Numbered from the stretch's first letter, positions 46,621 to 60,572 are shown. The stretch: DNA of 64,000 nucleotides from Hemibagrus wyckioides (GCF_019097595.1 NC_080720.1:19700352-19764351); one strand, 5' to 3'. The notes: generated by a model not told the origin, from the letters alone. Made by a program: numbers and translations.

Positions 46621-46833
46621 AAACAGACAGAGGTAGAGAATGCAAAAGAGGAAGAATACAGCAAGTGAATATACCATGCAAATCTAAATGTTCTAAAAGC
46701 ATGTTAATTTGTTCCTAATTAAATAATTAAGTAGATACAATTAATTATAGGAAAACACTCTAGCTGTTTGGTTGTGGAATTCAAACACCACAATGTTTCA
46801 TATAATAATGACAAAATAGCAAATAGATTTGAG

Positions 46834-46834
<1 letters not shown>

Positions 46835-46866
<32 letters not shown>
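46835..46866. repeat. (GT)n microsatellite
   Basis: About 16 GT units. Confidence 0.93.
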
Positions 46867-46868
<2 letters not shown>

Positions 46869-47977
46869 GAGTTAGACTGTGCTCTAGGGAAGGACGTGCC
46901 TGGGACAGTGCCAGTGTGTGTGTCAGTCTGATGCTCAGTAGAAGAGACAGCGATGTAATTTGCCCTTCCAGCACCACAGGCGCTTGCATAATCCATGCTT
47001 CACGCTCTTGTACTCATTCTCTCTCATGGTATAAAAGAGTTCATTAAATGCACTATTTATCGTACATGTGTTTAACATGATGGAAAGGCATGCTATTCGA
47101 GTGAAGGGGTCTGAATAAAAAATTTTAATCTTGAGTACTGTTCCAGTAAAATAACAATATTTCAAAAAAGTAGTGCAATGTTATGTCACCCATGCTGTTT
47201 GTAGTTACTGTACCAAATATAACTTTACCTGCTACAACATGCCCTCCATCTTCCCTTCTGCCGCAACAAATTGCTGTTTAGCAGATTTTCCTTATTGCAA
47301 ATATTGTAAAAGAACATTGCACTCCAAATGTTATTGCAGAAATCTGAAAGTCTCAAGATCTGGCACCAACATGATCTAATGAAACATTTCTAGTTCTAGA
47401 TCCTTTTCCACAAAGGTGAGAGATAGATGTACACATGGTGCCAGGTGAAAGCAACTGCCTTATCAGTATCATTACAGCATGTAGCTACAACAAATTTACT
47501 GACTGAGGATTGTAAACTGACAAGTCAAATATGGTCCAAATATGAAACCCTGACTAAATAAACAGATTTAAATTTAAACTAATAGTTGATGAATTTATGC
47601 CAAAAAAACCTTCCTTGTACTGTAAGATGTTCACAGAGTCAAACATCATTTCTGTATGAAGTGTTAAGTTTAAAAAAATAATTATAATAACTTTAAAAAA
47701 ACCCACAAGGTAAACCAGAAATATAAACCTTGAAGTACAATAAAATAATCATGTATTTTGTCTTGAATTCCCGCACATAATCTCACTGCAAAAAAAAAGT
47801 CATAGCAAGTGTAAATATCCTGAATATAGTCAAATGTGTCTGCCAATTTTTTTTATATTGTCCTGTTATAATAAATCAAATATAAGATTATTTCAAGACA
47901 TTTCTTCCCTACATTATTTTTACATGCCTCACGCTATTTCTTTTCAAGAAATGTTTAAAATTAGAATGATCTCAAGC

Positions 47978-47978
47978 T

Positions 47979-48008
<30 letters not shown>
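47978..48008. repeat. (AAAT)n microsatellite
   Basis: About eight AAAT units. Confidence 0.92.
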
Positions 48009-48009
<1 letters not shown>

Positions 48010-48210
48010 CTTGGATTATTATAATCTTATAGAAATACTATAGATAAAATTATATATTTTATATTCTACATTCAAGATTTTTTGACTTATAACAATGTCT
48101 TCTATTCTCTGCTTAAACTCCATGATAGAAAGAAAGAGTTGGTTTGCTTTGTGTCAGTGGAAAAAAAAAAACAAGATCATATTGATGAGCTGTCTTGAGA
48201 CATCAGCACC

Positions 48211-48357
<147 letters not shown>

Positions 48358-48416
48358 TGGCATAAACAGAAAAAATGGGTTTATTAACTAAAAATGTCTG
48401 GAAGTATTGCTTTATA

Positions 48417-48446
48417 AAGAAGAAGAAGAAGAAGAAGAAGAAGAAG
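48417..48446. repeat. (GAA)n microsatellite
   Basis: About 10 AGA units. Confidence 0.92.
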
Positions 48447-49187
48447 GCTTAAGTATTTATCAAGTGAGTGTTTTTTTTCCTTTACATGTGGGCTCTTTAT
48501 TAGCCTCCATACCAGACATACAATCAGCATGAGTCCCATTCAGTTGATTTAACTGCAGCTGCACAACTTTAGTTTGTTTTGTGTTTTCAGTTGCACTATT
48601 CATACATTTTACTGGTGAAGTGGTCCAGGTGTGTGCTGTGCAGGTTTCTGTCCACAATTATTTTCAGCTCTCAGCACTGAGATAAGCTGAGATAAGCTCA
48701 CATGACCACAGCCATTCTGCCCTTCCACCACAACTCACACTTACTGTTTCCACCACATCAAACAGCCTCAATCCAGTTTATCCCACATCTTCTTTTCTTA
48801 AATTAACATTAGTCATTAGTTGAATAGTAAAAGTTTTGACTGGAATTACCTGATGCTAGCAGCTTTTCCTTTAAATCTACGCCCCCACACTAAAAATCAC
48901 ATGCATACATCTTGCCTTGACTAGATGCCTAGACACATGAATACTGATGACAGAAGGGGAGGAGCCTGACAGGCAGGTGGAGAAATGGTTAGATATTGGC
49001 TGTGTGGAGAAAGACTGCATTATTTGTTCTGAGCAGATATTTTACTGTACTACAATTACTGTGCTAGATAATTTAAAAAAGGATGCCTACATAGTAACTT
49101 TACAAAACATTCATAAGCATTGTGTACATGTTTTATGAAGCACTTTTATAGAATTTATAAAAGTCTTGTGTTTTTATCAATCAGAGA

Positions 49188-49355
49188 TCGCATGTTCTCC
49201 CTGAGCTTTAAGGGTTTGCTCTGGGTACTCCTGTTTCCTCCCCTAGTCCAAATACATATGTGGTGTAGTCCATAGTGTGTATATTGGTGCCCTGTCTGTC
49301 CATTGTGTACCCCTGCCTTGTGCCATGAGTCCCCAGGGATAGGATTCAGTTTCCC
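49188..49355 (+). mobile_element. SINE body fragment (tRNA-like family)
   Basis: Contains ATCGCATGTTCTCCCTGAG, CTCCTGTTTCCTCCCCTAGT and AGTCCATAGTGTGTATATTG in the order of the SINE body on plus, ending near 49355. The tRNA-like head is missing. Confidence 0.6.
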
Positions 49356-49385
49356 AGGATATTCGGGTATATTTCTCAAAAAGAG

Positions 49386-50199
49386 CAGAAATGTAGAGGC
49401 CATGATGCCAAGATGCAAACCACTCTTCAGCAGTAAGAATTAGATGGGCAGATTGCAAGTTGCAAAGAAATACAGAGATGAGCCACAAAATTTCTGGAAC
49501 CAACTCTGGAAATGCCAAGTGTGGAGAAAGAAAGGATCTGCTCATTAACCAAAACATACAAACTCATCATCCAAGCCCGTTGTAGGTAGTGTCATGGTTT
49601 GGGCTAGCATAGCTGCTTCCGAAAAAGTTTCAGTAATCTTTATTCATGATATAACTCATGAGGGTAGCAGCAGAATGAATTCAGAAGTCTACAGAAACAT
49701 TCTGTCTGCCAGAGAAATGCATCCAGTCTAACCAGGCGAAACTTCATGCAGCAAGACAATGACACAAAACACACTGACAACACAATAAAGGACTTCATCG
49801 GGGGGGAAATTGGAAGATTTTAGACTGGACAAGTCAATCACCAGACCTTAACACAGGTCAGTATGCATTTCTGCCCCTGAAGAGGAAATTGAAGGTAAGG
49901 GAAGTTTTGATACAAGCCTGGAAAATCATCAGAAAAGAATTCAACAGTTTGGTGACGGTAGTAGGTCACCATTGATGCAGTTATTGCAAGGGATCAACCA
50001 AACATTAAGCGTTATTTACTTTAATAACTTTAACATACTTTTGCTCAGAATAGGTTAATCTGCCACCAAAGCAGTCATGCTTCAAAGTTGCATCAGGAAA
50101 TTCATCTTTTGATCTCAAACCCAGATGCCTTCAGTGTAAAACAAAATCAAAAACAAAATAACTGACCTTGTCATTGCAATACTTTTAGAGGGGAGTGTA
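49386..50199 (+). mobile_element. Tc1-like element relic, third family
   Basis: Starts inside the transposase (AGGCCATGATGCCAAGATGC, CAAACCACTCTTCAGCAGTA) and runs to a Tc1-style end ACTTTTAGAGGGGAGTGTAT at 50200. The left terminal repeat is missing. Coding blocks include GSVMVWA, MQQDNDTKHT (second catalytic Asp) and LDWTSQSPDLN. The family's PIEHAF glutamate site reads TGQYAF here, so the catalytic Glu is lost. Several frameshifts. The family differs from the copies at 5.9, 28.2 and 61.5 kb. Confidence 0.82.
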
Positions 50200-50789
50200 T
50201 AGTTACCAATACAAATATACCAAATATATAACAATATCATGTTTTGTGATGTAACTCTTTCATAAATTCTCCAAAATTGCTTAATTTTAATATCCTTGTG
50301 TTTGTGAGAACTGTTTGGGTGACATGAATTTTAATCCAAATAATTAATAATATTTTTACCCTTCTACAGTTTCTACAGTTCAGAATTAGTCTTTTTTAAA
50401 CAAACAAACAAACAAAAAAGCTGAGATATTTAGGAAAATGAAAATAATTCTCCACAAAGATATGAAAAGGCAACAAATACCACCCCCAACACACAACCGC
50501 AAGTGATATTTTCTGTGTTTTCCGCACCTTCAACCCTATGCCTTTGTCTCCACCCTTGTCTCTACCCTGCAGGTCTTCCACTGCCACATCCATCTCCTTC
50601 CCCTGCTGGATATTCACCCATTCCCCGTCCCACTACTAACAAGGCATTCCTGTCTACATCCATTTATCCATTACTACTCCTCTCCTCCATCTTGTCTTTC
50701 CTTGCCCTCTCTCTATCCCCAGCTCTCCTTTCCAACCTCGGTCATTTGCCCTCTCCATGTCCCTCCCCATCCATATGCTCCCCCTCCTC

Positions 50790-50910
50790 TGTCAGATTTT
50801 TCACAGAGAAAATAGCTAAAGGCCAGATTAAGGCTTTGGCTGCCTCTTTGCGTTACCAGCTAAGATAAATATTTCCCAGGATGACTCCCATTGCCTGCAG
50901 GATGTTTACA
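50790..50910. promoter_or_regulatory. Candidate conserved non-coding block
   Basis: Balanced-composition stretch with AGATTAAGGCTTTGGCTGCC and CAGCTAAGATAAATATTTCC (GATA-type and AT-rich motifs). Composition only. Confidence 0.22.
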
Positions 50911-52112
50911 CACACGCATGCTGCTCGATGTGCCCTCTTCCACCTCTTTTGCTCTATCTCTCTTCTTTCTCTTTCAACCACTTTTATTTTTTTACTTTGA
51001 TTAGAAAGCCTTGATTAGCTTAGCCTAGCCTAAATAGAATTGCATACTATCAGCAGATCGTTTGTGCTAAGTCAGGCAAACAAACTCAACCTGCCTTGCT
51101 GGTGGATGAAGGGGATTAAGACTGTTGTGAGTCAATATAGAAAGGTAATGGAAAAAGACATTCACCTCACAGGTGCTGGTATGGATGAAGAACTCAAATC
51201 ATCAGTTATCCTTGTTATTTATAATTGAACTCATGTTGGGCACATAAACAGCCATTAGCTTAATTAGAATTAAATGTCATATTAATACAAACTAAAGTAT
51301 CAAAAATATGATAAAGGTTCAAAATGAAATGTACATAAAGATGAACAGTCAGGATCACCCAAAACCCTAAATGTACATGGTTTTCTCTAAAAGAACACAC
51401 CAGAGAATACACTGCACTGTCAATAAATGGCATCTGGGTTTAATTTAGAAAAATAAAAGAGGCTCTTTGGACTGTACAACAAAGCACAGTGAACAGTTTG
51501 TTAATATGCATTTCCACTCCAGATAATTCTGCACATTTGTATATCCTTTTCACGCTGATCCCCTCATTTGTATAAAAAGGACACCAAACTTTAACAGACA
51601 CTAAAAGGATTACATGCTATATTTTATTAAGCACGCTGTATGTATTTACCAGCATTCATTTTGACATGTTGAAACACAGCCCCTTTTTCTGGTAACTGTC
51701 TTTCAAGCCACATATTTTTCCTGCCTCTTGGAAAGTCAGTCTAGCTGAGCAGTAAAGTTAATAGGACTGTAGCACTGGAGAAAGAAAGAATCTTTTCTCT
51801 GAGAAAGAAGAATCGTTTTGCTCCAAACAATTTGCTCTTATTGCTTATTATTTTCTGTGGTTTATAATCTAGAAACAGAGGAGTCAAGAGAAAGTAAAGA
51901 GAAATAATACAGTAGAGGTTATTTGTGTCTCTACACAAATGTGACTCATTCACTTCATGAAAGTAATTATTGATTATTAGCTGAGGTGATTCAGGTAACT
52001 TATACCAGAGGAAGTACTAAACACTAAACCCAGGAGTAGTGCTGTGGGCCTGCTATTAGAAATAAAGGGGTAGATTTCAGAGAACACTACACGCCCCTAC
52101 TTGCCTTTCAGC

Positions 52113-52142
52113 TCTCTCTCGATCTCTCTCTCTCTCTCTCCC
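52113..52142. repeat. (CT)n microsatellite
   Basis: CT array with one GAT interruption. Confidence 0.9.
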
Positions 52143-52149
52143 CCGCTCT

Positions 52150-52320
52150 CATTCTCTTTCTGTGTAATTAGGTGGAGGAAATAAACCGTGTTTTCGCCGC
52201 TCAGCATACCGTCTCTGTCACCACAAGCGAGGAACGCTTTCCCAACACCTCGATTGCTCCACATGATGATATTTATGACAAAGACACACCTCATTCCTTA
52301 ACACCTGTCACTTTGCTGTG
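52150..52320. promoter_or_regulatory. CpG-enriched candidate block
   Basis: Eight CpGs in about 150 bp (ACCGTGTTTTCGCCGC, AAGCGAGGAACGC, CCTCGATTGC) between a CT repeat and a GT repeat. A pyrimidine tract and TAATTAG at 52165-52171 look like a splice acceptor, and the following frame is open for over 50 codons (VEEINRVFAAQHTVSV...), but it runs into the GT repeat. An exon is possible; a non-coding regulatory block is more likely. Confidence 0.28.
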
Positions 52321-52328
52321 TGTCACTA

Positions 52329-52345
52329 TGTGTGTGTGTGTGTGC

Positions 52346-52379
<34 letters not shown>
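52329..52379. repeat. (GT)n microsatellite
   Basis: About 24 GT units with one CT interruption. Confidence 0.93.
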
Positions 52380-52381
<2 letters not shown>

Positions 52382-53520
52382 AATACAAAAAAATGTCTGA
52401 AATCTAAATTTGGTTAAAGCAAATTTGGCCTGAAAAGATATCATACCTGGCTTAATCAACCATTTAATAGCTTCTTAATTGTCTTTAAAGTTAAAATTAA
52501 CCATCCAGAATGTCAACTTTATAAAAGAGTTTTAATTTAGCAGGAAATTGTCTTGTAACATGTGGACATGATTGCATTCAAACTGAAATTGAACAAAAAT
52601 CCATAAGCACACTGCAAATTTACATGCACTTTATGCTACAGTGTACTGTGGTCTACATAATTCACAGGCTGAGGGGAACATGGCGTATATATAACACAAC
52701 AGTTTCCAATCATGCAATTACAACAATGATGCATTATTGCACATGAATTTTTTGTTTTCTTTTGTTTCATTTGTTTTTTTAATACTTTAAACATGAAACA
52801 GCATTGAATGCAAAGAAGAGAGATCTGCCGGGAGGGACTCAATGCTTAAAAACCTGAAATTCTAGTCTGTCTTAAGTGCACAAGTAAGCTGAGGGACATT
52901 ACTGGCAGGTGATTGCAAACTTAAAACTGTTGAAGTCAAAGTCAGCTTGAGAACAAGCATGCCACACAACACTGACAAAAAAATTCTATTGTAATCTATA
53001 AAGTATATTAAAAAGGAATCGTTAAAATACTCAGCAGTTTGAGCCCTGGACAAGAAACTGATGTGATTTTAGTCCTGTGGTTTTTGTTTTCTTATCATTT
53101 AGCATGCTGACACAAATTAAGTGTTTGTCTATTGCTATAGTGATGTTATCTGATTAGTTTATGTCCTAGACATTCTGGTCTTAAAGCACTTTAAAACAGA
53201 ATGAAAAAACCTGACTGACAGAACTATGCTTCAGATTTTATATCCTAACGTTTGCCTCTGAGCTTTGATTTACTGCTAGCAAAACAACTTCAATTTGACG
53301 CAACCTGTCAGGTTAGTGATACATTAAGTACAGTGGTATCTCTGTCGTATTCACCTTGGCCTCTTTTTTATACACCCCAGTCCCAGGTGAAAACTGTAAT
53401 AATGTATTGCTCACATATAACTACAGGAGATCTGCTTTGCTTTCTTAGATATTAGAACCTTCAAAAAGAATTCTTGAAGTAATTTTATTAGCCTTTCATC
53501 CCACTACCATCTGTTCAACT

Positions 53521-53561
53521 CTCTGTCTCTCTCGCTCTCTCTTTTTCTCTCTCTCTCTCTG
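53521..53561. repeat. (CT)n microsatellite
   Basis: Interrupted CT array. Confidence 0.88.
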
Positions 53562-53860
53562 TAGCCACAGTATATAGCATCATAAAAAATAGAACTGTAA
53601 CAAACAAATTTAATTTTAAAAGATTGGAAAGAGAAAAGAAATTAACATGAATAATAGTGATAATAATGATGATAAATGATAAAGAAAATAACAAAGGAGT
53701 CTCCCAACAGGATGGGCAGGCTGCCCTGGTTTCGAAAGCGTGAGAATTGGGAAAATGCATTCAAAAATTTCTCAAAACATATTTTGTGTGCCTATGAATT
53801 TGTTACATGTTACACATGGGTAGAAAGTGCAGGCCTGTCTTGACAGCATTCCTGTTGTGC

Positions 53861-53863
<3 letters not shown>

Positions 53864-53897
<34 letters not shown>
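53864..53897. repeat. (CT)n microsatellite
   Basis: About 16 CT units. Confidence 0.93.
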
Positions 53898-53899
<2 letters not shown>

Positions 53900-54010
53900 C
53901 TTCATTTACCCTCTTTTCTAAAAAGTAAGTTCTCATGCCTTTCTGCAAAGTTTGTCATCAGCACAGTTGTTTAGCATTATGAAAGCCAGAAAAGACAGGT
54001 GGGCATGGCT

Positions 54011-54049
54011 CACACACACACACACACACACACGCACACACACACACAG
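54011..54049. repeat. (CA)n microsatellite
   Basis: CA array with one CG interruption. Confidence 0.92.
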
Positions 54050-55144
54050 CATGTCAGTCTACAATCATGTATTGGGTAAATGTTAAACCAATAATATGTA
54101 TAAGGAGACACTCTCAAAAAACATTTAGTTGTATAAACTGTTCCTTCTTTATGAGTGTAACTGTAGTGCCCTTAAACAGCCTCGTTTGGACATGGTCCAT
54201 GTGTGAGGTGTCTGTAAATCTACGTTTCAAGTTTGTTGGAAAAAAAGTGCTGATTTCTGGTCTCCCATCTAAACTGTCCATAGACATTTGCTTAAGCATT
54301 CTGAGCCTTTATGTTTGCTGGTTCAGGTAAATTCCTCAAATTCCCACATTTCTCAGCTTATTACAAAAGACAGGTTTATTGCATTTTTAGTGTTTTGTTT
54401 ATTTTTGCTCTTACAATGATCACTAACTGCATTCCCATACATCTACTGTCCTAGATCATTCAGTTAAAGTAAATGAAATGTTTAGTTAAGAGGATACATG
54501 TCATTGATAGATATTGTACTGAACAGAGATGATAGAGAGCAAAAGGATGATGCATGGGTTCAAGTACAAATTAGTAGCTAAGACTGCTCCTTAAACATTA
54601 TGAGAAAGACATTGCTATATATATGATTTAAATCACATATTACAGCACATTGGTTTGCTGGTTTAATTCTGGAAAGGATGAGGGGAAATAAGCTGGTACT
54701 GATGAGGTTCCTACTTTTTATATTGTGAACCAAGTCAAAACTTCTTGGGAATGAGATAATTCTGGGTTCAACTTGTGATTATTTTAAGTAGAACCAATAT
54801 GCTTACCAGCCCACGAACTATGATTTCCAGTTCATGCACAACTTGTACTAAATCTGTAGCTGCCTTCTAAAGACTGTGAAACTGGAGCAGCTTCTCACTG
54901 ACAAAAATAATAATAAAAAAAACTGTTGGTATATCAATGTATCAGTGCCCTTCTCAAATTCCATGATTCCATTTTTTCATATCGGTCATCAGACTGTTAG
55001 TTCCATTTCTGTCGAATCAGATTTCAAAATATTTTGATTGAAGGAACTCAAGTACAGCCACAATCCCCGGTCTAAATCTGTAACAGGATAAATAATTTTG
55101 CCCCAAGTCATACATGTCATAGAAATTGTCTTGCTGAAACCCGT

Positions 55145-55165
55145 TACACACACACACACACACAA
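55145..55165. repeat. (CA)n microsatellite
   Basis: About 10 CA units next to a SINE copy. Confidence 0.88.
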
Positions 55166-55188
55166 ATTCCAACCCATTGCTGGGCAGA

Positions 55189-55345
55189 ATCACACACACT
55201 ATGGATAATTTAGAGATACCAATCAGGCGACAACTGTCTTTGGACTGGAGGAGGAAACTGGAACACCCAGAGGAAAACCCCAAATTACGGGGAGGACATG
55301 TAAACTCCACCCACAAGGGCAGAGGCGGGAATCGACCAGTTAAAA
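55189..55345 (-). mobile_element. SINE fragment (tRNA-like family)
   Basis: On plus: ACTATGGATAATTTAGAGAT, GTCTTTGGACTGGAGGAGGA, ACATGTAAACTCCACCC and GCGGGAATCGACC, i.e. the body and B-box region of the SINE in reverse. The first ~50 bases of the head are missing. Confidence 0.65.
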
Positions 55346-56844
55346 AAGTTACTTCGATCAGCATTGTTTAAAGCTGACTTGACTGAAGTTTTTATATCTA
55401 TATTTCTAATCTCTTTGCTTAGATGTTTTTCTTTTGTTAATTTGCTTTACACAGGGCATTGGAAATTGCTAATAGACATGTAATTCTTTTCTATTTTACA
55501 CTTCGCTGTTAGGTGCCTTTTTTTTCTTTGTACCCATAGCCAAAGGTTTGTGCAGCACATGAAAAATTTTATCCTGAACTTTAGCTCCAAGTGCTGATTG
55601 TTCTGAAGATAAACAGCAGGTACAGATTATTAAATAGTGATAGTCTTGATAGAGCAATTTTTCTCCATTTAGGTGACTGTCTTTCTCGCTTGCTGTTGTG
55701 CAAAGAGGATTGCTCTTTGACAAGGTGACACTGACAAGTTTCGTCAGTGTTCAGCTTCTTTATGTTCAGATCTTTACACTGGAAGGTAGCCAGGGTCTAC
55801 TGTAAACACTGTGAATCCTCCTGCACAATAAGCCAAAAGAAGGCAAGGCACAGAGCAGCAGACACGAACCTTCCTCCAGATAATGAAAAGAATGCTCCAG
55901 ATTAAGATTACACTTCTTAACCAAAAGCATTCAGCATGATACACTGACATGTATGACATCCATGTTAGTGGATAGTGACAATAAAAGGTGTCTACGATGA
56001 CTTTTATTTGAGTTTGACTATGACTAAGATGACATGAAGTCGCATGTGTAGCTAGTGACTGTTGACTGTCTATCGCATGCATCAATTCCCACAGCAGACT
56101 CATGAGCTGCAGCTGTAGCCCTGCTGCGATCAACTATTATTATTCTGCAAACAGCATTCAAGCCTGATTCACTGTGAGATAATCAATGCCACAATGGTTT
56201 CTGGTTTGAATCGTTCACTTTTCTGTATGTCTCCCAAAACAAACATGCTTTAGGTAGAAAAGGTTCTCCGCTCAGCTCTTCTTCCCTCCATCTTGCGTGT
56301 TACAAACAAGTCTGGGCAGCTTGCATCTCCCCCTCTTTTTTTCTAGATAAACACGTGCAGGAAATGAGTGTGGTTGGGCTGTGATTCACTCTAGACTGGA
56401 AACACTTATTGTCTGAGAAACCCCATTCAAGTTTTCAGACATGACATGATTGCTACACTAGACGGCATCTTATGCTGCTGTGTAGTTTATTTGTTTCTTT
56501 TAACGACTTCGCTCAGATGGTCTTCGTCTCATGCAGCTGCTACTCTTAGTTAGTTTTTAACGATTGTGTGAGCTTGTAGCACACTAAAGGTATTGTGAGT
56601 TTCATCATACTCCTGTTTACCGCCAGCATCAAAAAACAGGAGCTATTTTTGTGGTTTCGTTGGCTTAGTATAAGTAAAATACAACGTGCCAAAAGTGTAT
56701 GAAGTATAGTCTCAGTTTCTTGCAACTTGTGCTGTCACTTCAGTCTAACAGCCCTTGAGCCATGTAGGACAGCTGTTTAGTGACAGTGGGCCAAGTAATG
56801 AGTTTTACCTTTAGCTGAACCATAAATGCTGGTCTGTCCCTCCA

Positions 56845-56848
<4 letters not shown>

Positions 56849-56880
<32 letters not shown>
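56849..56880. repeat. (CT)n microsatellite
   Basis: About 16 CT units. Confidence 0.93.
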
Positions 56881-56882
<2 letters not shown>

Positions 56883-59800
56883 AATTTGTGTTCACTAAAG
56901 CAGAGAAACAATAACACAAAATAAAGTTTAAAGTCTTAAAAGACAGGCTTACCTATTATATTTTTACACCATAACTGGCTTTGTGAGTCATGAGAATTCA
57001 GCGACTGAACAATATTCACAATATGACTAAAAATAGCAACACAAAAGCAGCGGGTCTTCTACCCACTTTCATATTATTTAAGTCATAAAACAAATCTTGA
57101 AGCATTTTTTGGATCTATGTGTACAATCATATATGTGTTAGATATACTCACTTAAGCGTGCTCACCATTTGGTAGCTTATCACATCTTGTAAATACCTGT
57201 AATCCTTTACCAAAGCAGCTCCACAGGCCTCCACTTGAGTGTTGAGCAAAACTCAACAAAATGAGAATTTACAGTCAAGGCAAAAGATGGCTTTCCGCCT
57301 GCTTGGCTGTTAATGCATGCAAGGACTCGCAGCACTCAGAGACATGTTTCTTTTTGAGGGTGCAGTATGTTGTGACAAGGACAGGGCTGCCATGTGTAGA
57401 GTTGTGCAATGTGCAATGTATTCTGGCAGTAAACATGGGAGAAATAAATTATGGAAACAATGCATTCTTTGAAAAATGCTGGTTATAACATTATGTGTAT
57501 TTTGCAGATTAATGAGAAATACAGTTTTTGGAGTATGTGAAGTGCCTGACGCTTAGACGCAATGTGCCATATAATTAGCAGTGGTGTGATATCTCATGAG
57601 CGATAATTATCAAGTTTTTTGACAAGTGGTATGTCAACATAAGATTATGAATAATACAGTGTCGAGCACTGAAACAAAATATTGACCAATAAGTGCCTTT
57701 ATTTCTCAAGATTGATTTAAAAATTCCCATCAAATGTGTGGTGGAAAAATAAAGAAATATTTATTTGTACCAAATATGGGTTGTTCAACTTTAAAGTAAC
57801 ATACTAAAATAATTTACTAAAATTATGCGGAAATGTTATTGTTTAGGCTACTTTATAGTCCTGTCTGCAAAGATCACATTGCTTAAAGCTGGTTATAGAC
57901 TGCGTGATTACTAAGATCTAGTACTTGCTACACTGGATGAGATGACCTTAATAAGTCTAGAACAGGTTGTGCCACAGAATGTGTTCTCTATGTCAGATTA
58001 TCCTTTAACAATAGATTTGTAACCACTATGTTCCACGTATATAATCAATCAATGAGACCCAGCTCATGCAGACAACAGGGCTGTATAAACAGAAACATTC
58101 TTCAAAGTGAGCTTGAGGTAATAAGGATATGTTCTGTCATATAGCACATTTGTTTATGCTTCATCATTGTCATTGCTGTATCTGTAGGCTTCCTGTGAGC
58201 TTTGCAGAATCCTACGCAGAATCCTGTGTCATTTATAGATGAGTGTTGTAGCAGATGTAACTGATTTTAAAAAAGATTCTGATACTAACAGAACTGTTCT
58301 GTCAATTGTCTTTGGTCAAAGTGGCATTAAATTGGCTCTGGGCGAACACATCCACCATGACGAACCATTATGTGTTTTAAGACACCGATTATAACTAAAA
58401 AATTCTTTCATGATGTGCAATTCTTTTCTGTGGTAGCAAAATCACACAGTGTAAAACTAGCTAAACTGCCTAAATATGTGTAAATCTGCAGTCTGTGTGC
58501 TATTGGTTGTAAATCATAGCAAAACAGACAAAAGCATAATCAGTTGAGTGTGTTATCAGATACCGGCTGTCAAAATGTCTGTGATGCACCTGTATTATCA
58601 AATCATCAAAACAGAGAAGAAAGCTTAAATACTCTGTATGACTGACTGCAGGCAAATTTTTATGATGTTTAAATGACAAATTTTTGTCAACAGAACAAAA
58701 CTGATATTCATCAGTCATTAATTCCTGACATAGTTCAGTTTAGTGAAGAGACAATGATGATGTTAGATCCTGTAAGTGACAGACAAACATAGTCTCAATT
58801 GAATGGTGCTGATAATCAAAGTGCTAACACATTTCCCAACTGCAACTTACAATTCTTTCATTTTTAGCAATAATGTTGTTTTCTCGTAAATAGTTGCTTT
58901 TAGACACTTGGTTTGTTGGTGTTCTTCAGTGAAATTGCAATGAGATGTGTACATGTAATTTTCTCCATTTTCATTTCTGGGGGTAAACAGAATTTTCAAA
59001 AAGCTATCATTTTACTTGTGGTTGAGACATGTACAAGTAAGACACCAGATTCAGTTCAGAGAAACTGCGGTTATAACAATTATATGTAGTACTAAAAGTA
59101 AAAATTGGTCAAAGGTTGTTTCTCCCACACTGCCGCTCATGAGGATAAAGAAAAACAAAATCTAAACTAGTTTCTCATGTAGGAATAATGATTTGTAAAT
59201 ATTATCTATGATAATAATATTATATTATTTTATTTTTTTTGTATTGACATAATATAAAGACACTACAGTGTGTTTCCAAGGAAAGTCTGGCTTTAATTAA
59301 AATGTATTAACTGAAATGGCCAGCTCTTTATTGAACATTTCGTCCTAGTTCTTGCATCATCACTTGCTTCAGTGGACATAGATACATTGAACTCCTTCTT
59401 CTTCTTCCTGCTTTGTTTATTTTGTCCGCCACTTCACTTTCAGGAACGACAGTCAACAACGTAAAAACCACAAAAAGGATGGGTGATGAAAACAATCACC
59501 ATAAGCTGTCTGAGAAAAATGGCATGATTCATTTTGTTGACAGCATCATGTAACCCTTCCATAATCCACTGACTCGGATGGGAAAGAAACTCTGACAGAT
59601 GGTACACAGACACTTCGGGTATGGGACAATGCCTCTATCTGTATTGGTTTAGTGCTTCTAATTTTCTTCATCTGTATTCAGATGTTAACTCAAAGTTGTG
59701 TGGCTTAAACCATCAACCTTTTTTTGTATTTTTAAATATTAACTCTAATACTATACCTAACAATGGAAAGAAGTGAAATATTGAAATGCCAGGACTGTCA

Positions 59801-60542
59801 GCATGAATTCTGGCTCTGACTGTTTCTCAACCTCAGCTACCTCACTCAAGTTCATAATTGGTCTTAATATGTACAGGTGTACAAAGAAACTTGTAGCCTA
59901 ATCTAAAAGACTGCAATAAAGGATGCATAAATGCATTCCTGTTAAGAAAGGTGGTGTTAGAACACCCACATTTGCATACAGCTATCAATGCTGTTTAGAG
60001 GGTAATAATAATCTATAATTATTATGTTAGTATAACACCAGTAGTAGTTGGCTATATTGTCCCCGACAACACACGATTAGCTCACGTGTTCAGTAATTGA
60101 TTTTGTAACAGTCAGATTAAATGTCGTAAAGGTAAACTGATTTAACCATGGAGTTTTCAAAAGAAAACCTACACTGCATGTTTTGAGTTGGACACACTGG
60201 CTGCCTGTACATTCTTTACAAAGGGCAGATGCTTTTAATTAAGTCTGATGCATCCGCCATTTTGAAATTTGTTTTCTAGTAAACTACAGGCAGTTCTCCA
60301 GGCTGGAAAATCCTTATTATGTTGATCAAGGACATCTTCCTTTATTGTTTGTAGAGCAATGGATTCATCTCTATGTTGACCTTATTGGACTGGTGGAACC
60401 ATTCCCTCAGAAACAGACATCTGCTGTCTACCACAGAGGAGAGAAACCTTGGTGTGGATTTTGTGGCTTCGTCAGCCTAATTGGCAGGATTTTGCAAGTA
60501 AAGGAAGCAAGGGGTGGGGGGTATTTGGGTGGCTAGCCTAAG

Positions 60543-60572
60543 AGAGAGAGAAAGAGAGAGAGAAAGAGAGAC
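60543..60572. repeat. (GA)n microsatellite
   Basis: GA array with AAAG interruptions. Confidence 0.88.

Larger units (their letters stand above)
50200..55188. other. Unique sequence with candidate blocks and microsatellites
   Basis: No gene recognised. 50503-50868 is open for 121 codons but is a C/T-rich low-complexity run in its first two thirds. Candidate blocks lie at 50790-50910 and 52150-52320. Confidence 0.5.

Noticed and set aside
50503..50868. 121-codon Pro/Ser/Leu-rich open frame
   Set aside because: Two thirds of it is a C/T-rich low-complexity tract; an absence of stops is expected there.
60345..60536. Frame containing HRGEKPWCGFCGF, reminiscent of a C2H2 zinc-finger linker plus Cys pair
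   Set aside because: Only one CxxC and no following His pair or second finger; the frame soon becomes Gly-rich. Probably chance.
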